A stretch of DNA of 38,304 nt from Zopfochytrium polystomum (GCA_025765615.1 JAIVFJ010000459.1:1-38304); one strand, 5' to 3'; shown: positions 1 through 10,858, counted from the first letter of the stretch. The notes: generated by a model not told the origin, from the letters alone. Numbers and translations are program-made.

Positions 1-719
1 GTTGCTGTTGCTTCTTATTGTCACTTGCTTGCATTAGCACGTGGGAGCGTTTCTTTCCTTCGACCCTTCCGTGTAAATCTTTGGTGCGAAGTTATTTTCT
101 GTTTCCATCCCTCTCGGTCAACACAGCAGCTTGCTTCGAGGTATTCTCGGAGTCTGTAATCGATGTTGTGGGGAGCGTTTCGTTTCTTCGTCCTTCTGGT
201 TATAAATCTTATCGTGCAAGAAGTTTTTGTTCTTTCCAACAAACTTTAGCGTCTGATTAGAGATTGGTTGTGGGTCCTTCTGGAGAGGCTTGATCTTGCG
301 TTGCGGTTGCAGAACTGTAACCCACACACTATTTCTCCGATGCAAACTGCAGCACGCCGTTGGGACTTATGTCACCACCCCCAGTTATGACGTCACTGCC
401 TAATTTCATTTCCTTATGATTCAAACGCCCGTTGATGATGACGGCATGCCCTCTTAAGAAACCAAGCACGCATAATTAATGACGGTTGACATTCGAGAGG
501 AAGAACGATTAAACTGTTTCAAATTGTCCGTGAATTGAAGAATGAATATTGCGAATGGTTAGGTTTCATAACAAAAAAAGAAGCATCGGCACAGTTTGAT
601 CAATGACCACCAGCCCTATTTGAAACGATGAAAGGCTCAGCAAAAATTAGCCAACTTTACAACTGTAAGAATCGATTTGGATATATCAACTCAGTAAACG
701 AGATGGAATGACGGAGTCT
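1..719. other. Unassigned flank downstream of protease relic
   Basis: No coding region could be supported here. Short open stretches on both strands between about 20 and 345 have no recognisable domain and overlap each other. A TGACGTCA octamer (CRE/ATF-like palindrome) occurs near 389, but with no neighbouring gene to link it to it may be chance. The DNA is moderately AT-rich compared with the coding blocks further on. Confidence 0.4.
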
Positions 720-2590
720 CTATATTCTGGCTGTGCTCATCGCCATGGAGGGTTTGAAGTGCTTGAGCCCTTTCGATCGCAGTTTGTACTCTCCCGGAGG
801 CAGCAGCACGACTTTTTCGGCCTCCGCTGTGTCTGCAACAATAGCACTGGCCCAGTAATAAACAACCGGAGAGTCGATACCTCTCACCTGCACTGGGGTG
901 TTGCGCGGAGCCAGACTAACGTACGCCCCGGAAATCGTCCCGTTACTTGAAGTACGAATGACTGGGATCCCTTGGTTCCTATTGTGGCCGACTCCAAGCT
1001 TATTCAGCGCATCCTTGACGGCGGCGTCTGTCCCCGTGTAGATAACCTCGGCAATGCTGTTGCGCGTCGTCCCAGCCGACGATGAGAACAGATAATATTT
1101 CCCTTTGTGACGTTAATCTTCGAGCCCGCAATGATCGCAGACCCGTTGGCGGTGTGGAAGCTGGCGCCGCGGGCGACGCTGTCAGGGTAGCGGACCGCGT
1201 AGATTGGCACGTCCATCCAATTGCCGACCATGCCCATGTATGGAAGTGTGTAATTGAGTCGTCAACGTTGTTGGTGATAGCGATGTATCCAGAGTATATA
1301 GGAAGCAGGGAGGGGTTTGCAGACGCAGGGGGTGTCACCTTGACGTTAACCTGGTGAGACTCGCCTGCGGCCACAACCGTGGTTTTGGCTTGCACGAAAT
1401 CGCTGACGCCGTCAAAGGGGTTGGCTGTGAGGGCTCCCACGTTCTGGACGGTATTGTCGTTCATGATGTTCACAGAGTAGTGGTCCTTGCGGGTGTATTG
1501 CGAGTCGTTCAAGGAGAGAAAAGATGGTGTGACGACTGCCTTGGCTGTGGTGCCGTTGAAGGCGTTGAGTAGGCCGGCACTTTGCAGCGCGACTGTCTCA
1601 ATGCTATCCGCCATATATTTCTTCACCGGAGCAGCATTATTCGGAAGAGCACTCTTCCGTTCATCGATATACATTTTCCCCCGCTTTTGCAGCAACAGGG
1701 GCATTCCTGCGGCATACGGACTCGCCATGGATGTACCGCCATAGCACGCATAGGGACGCGTGTAACTTTGAGCGTCGGCCGCGTGAGGAGAAATACTTGA
1801 GTAGACCAGACCTCCGACGGCCCCAAAGTCCGGGTTCAGTTGGAGCTCAGCATCCATACCTCCCGACGACAAGCTGGACATTGTTCCGACCACTTTATAC
1901 GGGAACAAGTGTCTTTCTTGGAGATGACAACAGGGGCCTTGGGGGTTCGTGAGAGGTCGCTGCAGTCGTCCAGAGGATCCGGGTTGGGTGCAACTGGGCA
2001 CGAGAAGCCAGCGTAGTTGTTGCCGACAAAGTCGTAGCCCTTGACGACTTAGCAGCCGGATCCGAAGCACCCGCCGAGGCCGGGTGCTTGTAATAAATCC
2101 CCGTGTCGATGATCGCAACCGTTACTCCCTTGCCGGTGAGTCCCAACTCGCTGCGGGCCTTGTCCACCCCAGTCAGGGTATGGGTGGCCTCGGGGTGTGG
2201 TTGACTCGGATGTCCCCACGACCGTCGGTCGACGGAGTCGGACGGAGAAAACGCCAAGTGTACCTCCGAGATCCTGGACCGCGTTAGTGGCTGATCGTCA
2301 TTAATATGTGCCCTGGGGTAGTGTAGCAAACAGCTCCAATGGTACCACTGTGTCGTGTGTCAGCCTGGGAAAATGAGACGCCACAAAAAGTTGGTGTTGG
2401 TGGCGGTGGGAATCGGACGGTATCCTCTTGCGGTGAGATGTCCGACGAGGTTGTCGGATTGCGCACTGCAGCTTTCGCGGGTGGAAAACTCGTCCATGGC
2501 CATGTGCAGGAGGGTACCAGTGTCCTCCGCATGGGAGGCAGCGTTGGCTGGAGCGGCGGTTACTCGAGGAATGGCTGCGCCTTTTCTCAC
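720..2590 (-). pseudogene. Decayed subtilisin-like serine protease (S8 with I9 propeptide), relic 1
   Basis: Read on the minus strand, the segments follow the order of a secreted fungal subtilase. A weak I9 propeptide stretch (MAMDEF...FCGVSFS, about 2510-2360) comes first. The catalytic Asp block [17 protein letters not shown] (about 2130-2070) follows, then the Ser block YGGTSMASPYAAG (about 1745-1700). A C-terminal beta-rich region ends in YKLRSKGLKHF and a stop at 720-722. The expected middle, with the catalytic His (HGTHV type) and the oxyanion Asn, is missing: the frame passes from the Asp block to a sequence just before the Ser block within about 230 nt. At least four frame changes are needed (near 2370, 2060, 1240 and 1080). 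It cannot encode an active protease. No start is assigned. Family knowledge: intact members are secreted peptidases with Asp-His-Ser triads. A second, different relic lies at 4293-5082. Confidence 0.85.
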
Positions 2591-3611
2591 CGCAAACAGG
2601 GCTTATCTGTTTTTCGAGACAAGTAGGCCGAAGCTAAATATCCGCACGATCGAGATCCCCCATTTTCTAAAGCGTCCTTCGCCTCCGATTGCTTGACTCC
2701 CGGCTGCCGTGCGGGTAACAGCGCGTTGTAGGAAGTAGGAGACGGCACGCCGTTTGGCGGGCGGAACAAACACTCTCGCCGACTATGGGAACCCCCTTCA
2801 CTAGTCGCACTTGCCAACGAGAGACCGGTTTTGGCTAAAACGAGTACCAGCGAGATCTGCGAAATCAATCAGTCCCTGCAGTCTGCCCACGGCGTTAAAG
2901 ATATTGTTGGCGTTGCAATGCAACTGCGTCCTTTGTGCCTTTCCCTGTTTTCCCACACATTTGCTCTTGAAAGCACACTGGCCGGAACGACGCGGATGCA
3001 CATGAGGGCGTGTGGAAAGCGGCCAGGCCAGGCGCCACACAAGAACAACACGTTCCCGGTCCTTCGGACTATTTTGCTTTTGTTGCCCAAGCCCCGAAAT
3101 AAGGTTGGATAATCTCCTTTTTCCATCTCATTTTTTCATCCCCGTTGGCAACCCGTAATGTGAGCCATGTTGGCTGATCTATCCCAGTGAGAAGCGGCCA
3201 GGAATGTTTTTCATCGACTGCGGTGAAGGACAAGGGGACCGCCCCCTGGATGGGAGGGAGGAGGGGTTTTTCAAAAATTGGCTAGCACTCTCAGCAAGTG
3301 GCGCTCCAACACGGCTAACTTTAGTAAAAGGCGAAAGTTAGAATCGCATTGAAGACTGTTGGAACGCCAGAGAGGGAACACAAGGGTGTGACAGGGGGGG
3401 CAGCGTCTTTTTTATAGTCATCGGTTTGCCAAGCACCCGCTGCGGACTGCGGCCACACGACAACGACCACCGGAGAACACAATAATCGCCGATGCGTGGG
3501 CGAGGAGGCGCGGGCCAGGCGGCCACATCGGGCTGCGGTGCTTTCTCTGTACCGGACACTGACGGTGATGGTAAGCGCTGTTGACTTTTGGACCTTCTTT
3601 TTCTTCCCCGC
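2591..3611. other. Intergenic spacer between two relics
   Basis: No supported gene. Open stretches on both strands (for example 2801-3126 minus and 3338-3790 minus) mutually overlap and show no domain. The homology shared with 37190-37549 begins abruptly at 3612, so this spacer ends at a rearrangement boundary. Confidence 0.4.
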
Positions 3612-4222
3612 CCGATTGATTGACCACCGTTGTTGTCGGCCTGCCGCGAACCAGTCCCCTTGCCCACCCCATTCTGCCTGCGGTCCACCGAGTTAAAAAT
3701 CTGTATCTTAGCGCCGAAAGATTCTGAACTTTGGTTGGAAAAATTGAGACCACGAACGCAGAAGGCTGGAGTCTGTGCGACACTGCTCAAGTATTCAACA
3801 GCATTGACGCGAATAGAGGAGCTTCGGTTCTACGACGCTATATATGCAGACAGCACCATCATCTCAAAACTAGGCGCAATACAAAGGTAGCAAATGGCTG
3901 CAGAAATTGCATTTTCGCGCTGAATTACTGAACCAACCGCAACTCAGCCAAACTACTTCGTCTTCGACCAACCGAGCTCACTCTCGCTTCTCCCCCGATC
4001 CAAAGACCTGCCTCTTCTCGAGAAAGACGCAAAAGATTTGCAAGAATTGCAGGAGCTTGCGGACTCACAGAAAGTGCAGATCGGCTCCATTTACATGAAC
4101 GAGGTCTCGTCCGTGTCGAAAAAACAATGGCGAAGAGCGTCTCACCGTCACGACCTGTGCTTTGCCGACGAACGAATTTTAAAAAATGCCAGAACCATGA
4201 AAAGAGCCGAAAGAGTTGTCTA
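3612..4222 (+). pseudogene. Truncated, rearranged fragment of ribosomal-L1-domain gene
   Basis: This is a partial genomic copy, introns included, of the minus-strand L1-domain gene at 35525-37711. Positions 3612-3972 match the reverse complement of 37190-37549 at about 95 percent by eye. They contain the 3' part of one intron, the exon with STELKICIL...TIISKLG, and most of the next intron. Around 3973 the sequence jumps to a match with the second module of the parent (about 36510-36285; residues ELQELADSQKVQIGSIY, LCFADERI), at only about 70 percent. Three parental exons (37185-36604) are missing. A 4-nt CTGC insertion near 3676 breaks the frame before STELKICIL. It ends directly against the palindrome at 4223. 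Because introns are retained it is a DNA-level copy, not a retrocopy. Confidence 0.85.
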
Positions 4223-4292
4223 GGTCGGTTAGATAGACGGTGGATTGACCATTCACAAGTGAATGGTCAATCCACCGTCTATCTAACCGACC
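4223..4292. repeat. 70-bp near-perfect palindrome (34-bp arms, 2-bp spacer)
   Basis: The left arm 4223-4256 begins GGTCGGTTAGATAGACGG. It is followed by AA (4257-4258) and by its exact reverse complement at 4259-4292. No mismatch was seen in 34 pairs. It lies precisely between the L1 gene fragment (ending about 4222) and the subtilase relic (from 4293), so it marks a junction. It could be a minimal fold-back insertion, a repair scar or an assembly artefact. It is not flanked by further inverted sequence. Confidence 0.95.
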
Positions 4293-5082
4293 CTTTTCCC
4301 GCCGCACCGGCGTTGACGGATTTGCAGACGTCGTCCAAGACGTTGTCGGCAGCGGCCCTGGGGTGTTGATGAAGATATCCAAAGTCTGCGGAAATGCAAA
4401 GCTGCCGTTGATAAGGCCGGGTACGAAGCACCGTCGACGGTGAGCTCGAATTTTTACGACTCGGCGTTTTCGGCCGAGCAGGCAAGGCGGAGGAAAACAG
4501 TCCAGAGGTGCCGTCGTTTCCGTTCGCGGAGAAGACGATGACGCCGCTCTTACTCACGCGGTCGACGGCAAGCGCATTGACGCCATCTGAAGTTTGGGCT
4601 ATCGTCAAGTCTAGGAAGTCGCAGTTGACCGAGAAATTGGAGCAGGGCGAAACAGAAATTAATCCATCCCGTACGACATGTTGATGATGTCCGCCCCGTT
4701 GGCAGCCGCCATGAAGATCGCGGCCGTGATAATATCACTGCTGGTTTGACCCTCGCAACCAAAGACGCGGTATGCAGCGATGCTGGCCTCTGGGGCGACG
4801 CCGGTCCAGCCATTGCGGCTTGCAACGGACAAGGAGAACGACACGCCGCAGAACAGGTCGGTGTTGACGACAGAACGAATTTTGCAGTGGAAGCCCTTTG
4901 CGTCGAGGTAGGCCTTGACGTTGTCGGGCTGCACGCCGCAGGTTGCGCCGGTTGGAACTCGACCATTGCCATGTTCAAAAGGCTACTGAATTGCACTGCG
5001 ATAGACGAGACGCCTGCACCGCCGACGCCGCCAGGGCTGCCGCGCTCGCGACCGCAAGTGCTGGGATGGAGATCTTGACCAT
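4293..5082 (-). pseudogene. Decayed subtilisin-like serine protease, relic 2
   Basis: A clear secretory signal peptide starts at the ATG at 5082 (MVKISIPALAVASAAALAAS). An I9-like propeptide follows (LNMAMVEFQP; VKAYLDAKGFHCKIRS; FCGVSFSLS, about 4990-4810). The sequence then passes straight into the region around the oxyanion Asn: GWTGVAPEASIAAYRVFGCEG, DIITAAIFMAAANGADIINM and GVIVFSANGNDG (about 4810-4520). It ends in a post-Asn region (SYPALINGSFAFPQTLDIF) that stops at the palindrome. The catalytic Asp and His blocks are missing, and the Ser block and C-terminus are not present. At least three frame changes are needed. It differs in sequence from relic 1, so it is a separate family member. 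Confidence 0.85.
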
Positions 5083-5305
5083 AATGCTTCAGATCGGGCA
5101 AAGTGGCTTGGTGTCTGGCTACCCCCCGCGAAGACAGCATGGTTCCTCGCACACGGTCTGGCTGTCTTCGTTGGCCCAGCTTCTTCTTCCACCCGTTCAT
5201 TCCACCCGTCCTCCACGCAAGCGTAATGCAAATGGATTGATGGATCCGAGCGAGACACATGTACATACTTAGTATTGCAACAGAAGACTCTTAAGAATTA
5301 AAGAC

Positions 5306-6202
5306 ATGTTCCGGTGGAGCGACATTGCAACCTGGACGGCAGCAATGACCCAGCCACCGGGACCACGATGCCGTCCTCCCCCACCACCAAGCATCCGCTG
5401 CCACACCCTGCCTCGTCATGTCCTCGAAACAATCGGCGCCCACCTCCTCCCCGCCCAAGCCTTCGCCCTCGCAACCCTCCTCCGCCTCCCCATGCTCCAG
5501 GCCGCCTCCTTCCGCGCCCTCCACCCGCTCGAATTCGACGTCGCGGTTGCGGCAGCAAGTGTCGAAAAGACTACAACGACGGCGCTACTGGACCTCCTCT
5601 GGCGATACTGCCACGCCCGCGGCCTCCCCCCGCGTTACTCGCGCAACGCCGTCACCCACCCGTGCGCGACGGGGCGGCTCGACGTGCTGCGATGGTGGCG
5701 GCGCAACGCCGCCGGGCTGGACGTCCTGGCGCAGCACGCGGCGGACGGGATCCAGACCGCGAGCCGCAGCGGCCGCGTCGACGTCCTGGACTGGTGGTTG
5801 CGCGAGAGCGGGGTCTCGCTGACGTCGTACGACACGCGCGCGGTCGATTTCGCGTGCTGCAACGGCCACGTCGACGTGCTAAGGTGGTGGCGGGACTCCA
5901 GCGGGCTGGCGATGCGGTACTCGGCGTTTGCGGTCGAGTTTGCGGCGCGAGCGGGGAGGGTCGATGTGCTGAGGTGGTGGTGGCGGGAAGGCGGCGGCGG
6001 GAGGTTGCGGCCGAAACTGAGCGGGCAGGCTGTGAGGGCCGCGGTGCGCGCCGGGCGGGTCGAGGTGCTGGAGTTTTGGCTCGAGAGCGGGTGGGAGCGG
6101 TTTCTCTCGGCAAAGGAGTTGGTGGACGAGGCGAACAGGTGCGGACACCCTCGCGTCGTAAAGTGGGCTGTCAAGAACGAGTCGCTGTGGGCCTCATGGT
6201 GA
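5306..6202 (+). CDS. F-box-like protein with ankyrin-like VDVLRWW repeats
   Basis: Single-exon frame of 298 codons. An in-frame ATG at 5345 would give a slightly shorter form, and the context does not decide between them. Residues about 33-60 (LPRHVLETIGAHLL...ALATLLRL) resemble a degenerate F-box, which would link SCF ubiquitin ligase; this is tentative. From about residue 120 there are six units of roughly 30 residues, each with a core like GRVDVLRWWWRE followed by a helix ending A-V-x-F/A-A. This is the ankyrin-type helix-turn-helix pattern seen in large families of chytrid and amoebal proteins. The last unit (GHPRVVKWAVKNE) is diverged and acts as a cap. No signal peptide or membrane segment is seen. 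It is convergent with the BTB gene. Ligand and partner are unknown. Confidence 0.8.
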   Translation: MFRWSDIATWTAAMTQPPGPRCRPPPPPSIRCHTLPRHVLETIGAHLLPAQAFALATLLRLPMLQAASFRALHPLEFDVAVAAASVEKTTTTALLDLLWRYCHARGLPPRYSRNAVTHPCATGRLDVLRWWRRNAAGLDVLAQHAADGIQTASRSGRVDVLDWWLRESGVSLTSYDTRAVDFACCNGHVDVLRWWRDSSGLAMRYSAFAVEFAARAGRVDVLRWWWREGGGGRLRPKLSGQAVRAAVRAGRVEVLEFWLESGWERFLSAKELVDEANRCGHPRVVKWAVKNESLWASW

Positions 6203-6944
6203 ACGAAGATTTCCCCCCGTTTGCCAAGGTATTCTGCACCGGGACAGAGTTATTATTGAAGACCTCACAGTAAATTTGACCTATTCCAGAGATGCATGTG
6301 GAGCGAAGGACGGGAAAATCCCAACCTCACAACAAACTGGCTTTACGAAAAGCTCTGGGATATTATTCACCCTTCAGTAGAAACATTGAAGAAAGAAACA
6401 AAAAAAAAAAAAAAAACACCGAAGGTTACAGCAAAATCATTGGGCAGGATCTGTACGGCAACAAGAAGCACTCAAAAAGAGATGGGGGAATGAAAACGCA
6501 GAACAGAAAACACTGCAAAAAAGGAGGGGTTGGAACAGAAGCAAGAAAAGGCAACTACAAGGGAAGGGGGAAAAAAGAAAGAAAAAAAGGAGGCGGGCAC
6601 TGCAAAGCACGAAGCGATTGGAAGGGAGAGGAGGGGGCCAGGAATAGGTAGTAGACACATATTTTTCAAAGAGGAAGAGGAGGCAAAGAAGGAAAAGCGA
6701 CAACTGCACACATTGGGCAAGAAGAGAAGACTGGCAGTGCAGGCCGTGAAAGGAACAAGTGACCTCCCGTATAGTCCGAGACACGCTAGTCCAAGTAATA
6801 ATGGATGCGAGGAGAAACAAACCGAGAAAAGGAAAGAAAGTCACAAGGGGGCTCAGAAAGGGCAGAAAAAGGCCTTCTCAAGTCCAAACCCGCCCAGTCC
6901 CTTCCCCGAAAACTCCCCAACGAGAGAAATAAAAAATTATTTTC
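6203..6944. other. Convergent 3' flanks with strongly purine-rich plus strand
   Basis: This separates the ankyrin-like gene from the 3' end of the BTB gene. From about 6390 to 6890 the plus strand is almost all A and G, with poly-A and GGAAG-type runs, and so is pyrimidine-rich in the sense of the BTB transcript. Long open frames here are a by-product of that bias (Lys/Arg/Gly-rich, no domain). Confidence 0.5.
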
Positions 6945-9900
6945 TCACAACTTCTGCACCTTGGACACCATGACCGACGCGCCGTCGGCCATAGCGACCG
7001 ACGGGTACAACCCGCCGCTGCCGCCGCCCACGTTGCGGAACGCGACGCCGCAGTCGACGCCCCCGACCTCGAATGCCAGCGTCCGCGCGTCCACGTCCAG
7101 CTTGACCGTGACGGGCGTGCCGCGCTGGAACGCGCCGTCGCGCAGTCGCCCGACAAACAGCCGGCCGACCCGCAGCGTGCCGTCCGCGTACAGCGCCCAG
7201 CCGCCGTCGTCGCCCACGAAGCGCGGCGAGGATGATGACGATAGGCCGGCCGCGGCGGCGGCAGGTCCGGGTGATGGGTTTGCGGGTGCCGGCCGTGGCG
7301 TGCTGGTCGGGGTGGAGAGAGGTATGGGCGGGCTTTGCGGGCGCGGGGTGGTTGAGGTCGGGTAAGGGAAATGGGTTGACGATGCGGAGGATCCAGCGGC
7401 AGAGCCTCGCGGCGGCGGCGGCGGCGACGAGCCGCGCGTGGGGGACGGGTACGTCGACACGGTCGGTGTAATGTCGCCGGCGCCGGGTGACGTGGGAGAG
7501 ACCAAGTCGTCGTCATCGTAACCAAAGCCGAGGCGGTGCGGCGGGGGCTGCGACGGCGATCGCAGGCGGAGCATTCGGGGGGCGGCGTCCTCGGACGCGG
7601 GCAGAGGAGGTGCGGCAAACAGTGGTGCGTTGATGGAGTCTCCGGCCGTTGCAGAGGCGAGAGCCGGCGAGTGAGACAGCGATGAGGCTACATAGCTGGT
7701 CGCCGGCGACGAGGTCGTTCGCTGGTGCAGCTGTGGGGGTGCGAGGCTTGAGGGACCGTCCGAGTCGGCAGTACGGCCCGGGAAAGGACCGCGGAAAGAA
7801 GTCCGCCGTCCCAGTCCCGCGGCAGCGCTGCTGAGCAGCTCGGGCAGGCTGAGCGGAGGCACGCCGAGGACACCGCCCGCTCCACCGAGCCACGGCGAGT
7901 TGACCGACCCCGAGCCACCTGCCGCACCGGATGCTGCCGAGTCCGCCGACACGCCGATTCCGATGCGTTCCACGTTCTGGGTCGGTATCACCGTCCAAAC
8001 ATACTTGCCCGACTGCAGCGAGTCCATCGTGCAGTACGTGATGCTGTGACTGACAACGCCTCCCGCAACGTCAGCGTGCAACGCTGGACTACGCCCGTTT
8101 TCCATCACGCGCAAACTGCTCGCTTGTGGGACAGGTGTTGCAGATCCGTTGCCGCTCGCCGACCCCGCCTGAGCGACAATCGATGTCATTTTCGTCTTGG
8201 GGTTGTAGTTCAGGTACCGCTTTCCAGCAAACCCGCAGGGAACCGGCAGCCAAAGCGGGGTGGATCCAACCGACTCCTTTTCCAGGGCGGCAGCTCGGTA
8301 AAGCTTGAGCAACTGCCGCTCCGAGACCAGTCCGGACGGCTCAACCTCTTCCGCGAGGTCGGTTCCAGAAATTCCGGACAGGTCCAGGTTTGCGACGGCG
8401 CGGTTCCGCGCGAGGCGATCTGGGTTGCGCGTACTTGCCGAAGGAAGCACCGTTCCGCCAGCGTTACGGTGTGGCCCGCCCGAGTAGTATGACGACGACG
8501 AGTAGCTGCTTCGCTCGGTGTACGCGCGACGGACGATTCCCCCGCCTCCGCTGTTGGACGAAGAGTTGGTTGCGGTCGTTACGTTGGAGATGTGGCTCTC
8601 CCGCCGACGCCGGCGCTCCGCGGGAGACATGGGCGGGGACACGTCGTCAACGGCTCCCTCCTCGCGGCTAGGCATGCTCATTTTCTTTTCAACCAAGCGA
8701 GCACGCATTGCAGCCGGGATCGCCGAGGCCGCAGTGTCCTCCTCGTCGTCCATCGATGGGGGCGGCTTCGACATGATCCACGAGCGCACTAGCCTAAACT
8801 TCCCGATCGGGGTTTCAAGGGTGGAGGGAATGGCATTGATCACCTTGATCAGGCAGTCCAGTCGCGTTCCCAACAGCTGTCCCACTTCAGCACGCGACAT
8901 GGGAGCGCTTGCTCCGGGCCCAGGCGATGTCGAATGAGAGGGGTGAAGGAAGGCCAGCGGCGACGTGGTTTGATTCTGGTCCTGCGCTCCAAACAGTTTC
9001 CAAAACTGCGCCGCGCAATCAACCATGAGGTCATCCAGCTCCAACTCGTCCGCCGTTACCCACATTTCCTTGCACGTGTCGCGATCGTAGGCATCCGCAA
9101 ATTGCGCAAAGAGCTCGGCGAATCGGGCTTGGTAAACTTTGGCGCGCTCTGGGATGCCGAGGTAGACCGCCGCCCGGTGGGCCGCCACAACAAGCCGCCA
9201 GTCCGCCGACATCCGATCAGTCGCTTCGTCTTCTTCCTCGGCCGTGTAAAGATGGCGCAGGACTATCCGGAACGCATCGGCTGAAATATCGAATGTTGTG
9301 GGACGCGGCAAGTGTTACGGTCTCGCGGCGAGAATGGGAGAGGCACAGGACGAAGAAGAAGACACAAAGCACTCACGATCTAGGAAGGAGAGGTCCACGG
9401 TGGGCGACATGTATCTCGAGCCATCGGGGGCGACCGAAAACAGCTTCCGGAAGAACTCGCTCCGGAACGAGAGGATGAGCCTGTGAGGTAAAGAGGGAGA
9501 GATTCCAAGGTGAACGGTGGAAGAGTGCGGAGTTTTGCAACAGCGAATGAGCTGGAAGACAGATGCTGTGGCTATGGCGATTGCCATAACGCCATCAACC
9601 CTACTTCCCCTCCCCCACAAGGATTGAGCGTCGTCGAATCAGCCACGCACCTGTGCGCCTTGAACTCGACCTGATCTTCTCCCACAATCAGCAGCACATC
9701 CGCCGTGGATTCGTCATGGAGCAAGCCCAGCATGTCGTTTTTCAGTTTAACCGCAGTCGGCCCAGCACCGAATCCACCATCGCCTCCCACTCCTCCGCCT
9801 CCGGCGCCGAGGCCCGCAGCCCCTACAGACTGCCGCCGCCAGTCCCCCGCGGCGCCGTGCCCAAGCCACCGCTGCTGGCGTTGCTCGCCAACGACTGCCT

Positions 9901-10557
9901 GCGATGATCGGCCGCGCCGCCATCCTGACCGAGCAGCGACGCCGCGGATGCGCCAAAAAGCGAGAGCGCCGGCATAAAGATCGACGACCGCTTCCGGTTC
10001 GAAAATGACGGAGTCGAATACGGCGGGGTCGCGGAGCGGGCGGCGGCTGCGGCTGCGGCAGCCGAGGACGAGGACGCGGCGATGGACGCCGCGCGGCCGC
10101 GGGCCGATGAGGCGTCAGAGAAGGTTGGGGAGGCTGGGCGGGACGAGCCGTTGGCCAGGGGCCGCTTCGAAACGAGGGGTGGCGGGAAGTCGGCGGCTGA
10201 GGAGGAGAAATCTGCAGCGGACGAGGAGGAGGAGGAGAAGGCGAGGATCGAGTCGCGGAAGGACGAGCTGGGGCGGGAGAGGACTGCTGCGACGGGGTCT
10301 GAGGTGGAGGCGGCGAGGATGGCTGGGGAGGATGAGGAGGAGGAGGAGGCGGAGGACGGAGCGGTGGACAGAGAGGCGGCAGTGGCGGAGGACGGGGAAG
10401 TGACGGGCGATGCGATGAGCGATGAGGAGGAGGAGGCCAAGGAGTAAGAAGGATCGCCGGTAGCGGCGACGACTGGAGGGGCGGCAGCGATGGGCGCGGC
10501 GGACGCTGTCGTCAGCGACGGCGACGCCGGCCGGCGCTGCAGGAACCGCTCCATCAT
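6945..10557 (-). CDS. BTB-BACK-SPRY domain protein
   Basis: Three exons on the minus strand: 10557-9651, 9480-9377 and 9280-6945. Residues about 1-260 are Ser/Ala-rich and probably disordered. A BTB/POZ fold follows (TADVLLIVGEDQVEFKAHR | LILSFRSEFFRKLF | DAFRIVLRHLYT), its exons joining cleanly across both introns. Then comes a BACK-like helical region (about 400-520) and a SPRY/concanavalin-like fold: first half about 670-805, last half from about 1020 to the C-terminus (GWALYADGTLRVGRLF...LYPSVAMADGASVMV). A Pro/Ser-rich insertion of about 200 residues splits the two halves. Such proteins are often substrate adaptors for cullin-3 ubiquitin ligases; that role is inferred. One frame break exists: adding one base to the C run at 9844-9848 joins the N-terminal frame to the BTB frame and gives 1115 residues. 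Confidence 0.8.
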
Positions 10558-10766
10558 CCTCTTCTTTTTTTTTTTTTTTTTTGGTCTTTCCAGACTACTG
10601 ACAGACAGACAGGCAGACAGACAGACAACTTTTTTTTATTCCTTTTTTTGCAAGAATAATGAAAGGCGTTGGTGCGAACGTTCGACGGAAGAATCCAGCA
10701 CGAGAAAACAGCAGGAGACAGGGATGCACGCAGACAGAGAGTTTGAGGGAAGAAAGGAAGAGAGCC

Positions 10767-10858
<92 letters not shown>

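Noticed and set aside
4223..4292. Intrinsic bacterial-type terminator
   Set aside because: The arms are too long, no T-tract follows in terminator position, and the genome is eukaryotic.
10005..10447. Long plus-strand open frames (basic or Glu/Ala-rich)
   Set aside because: They are antisense shadows of the Ser/Ala-rich N-terminus of the BTB gene; no domain and a composition dictated by the repeat codons.
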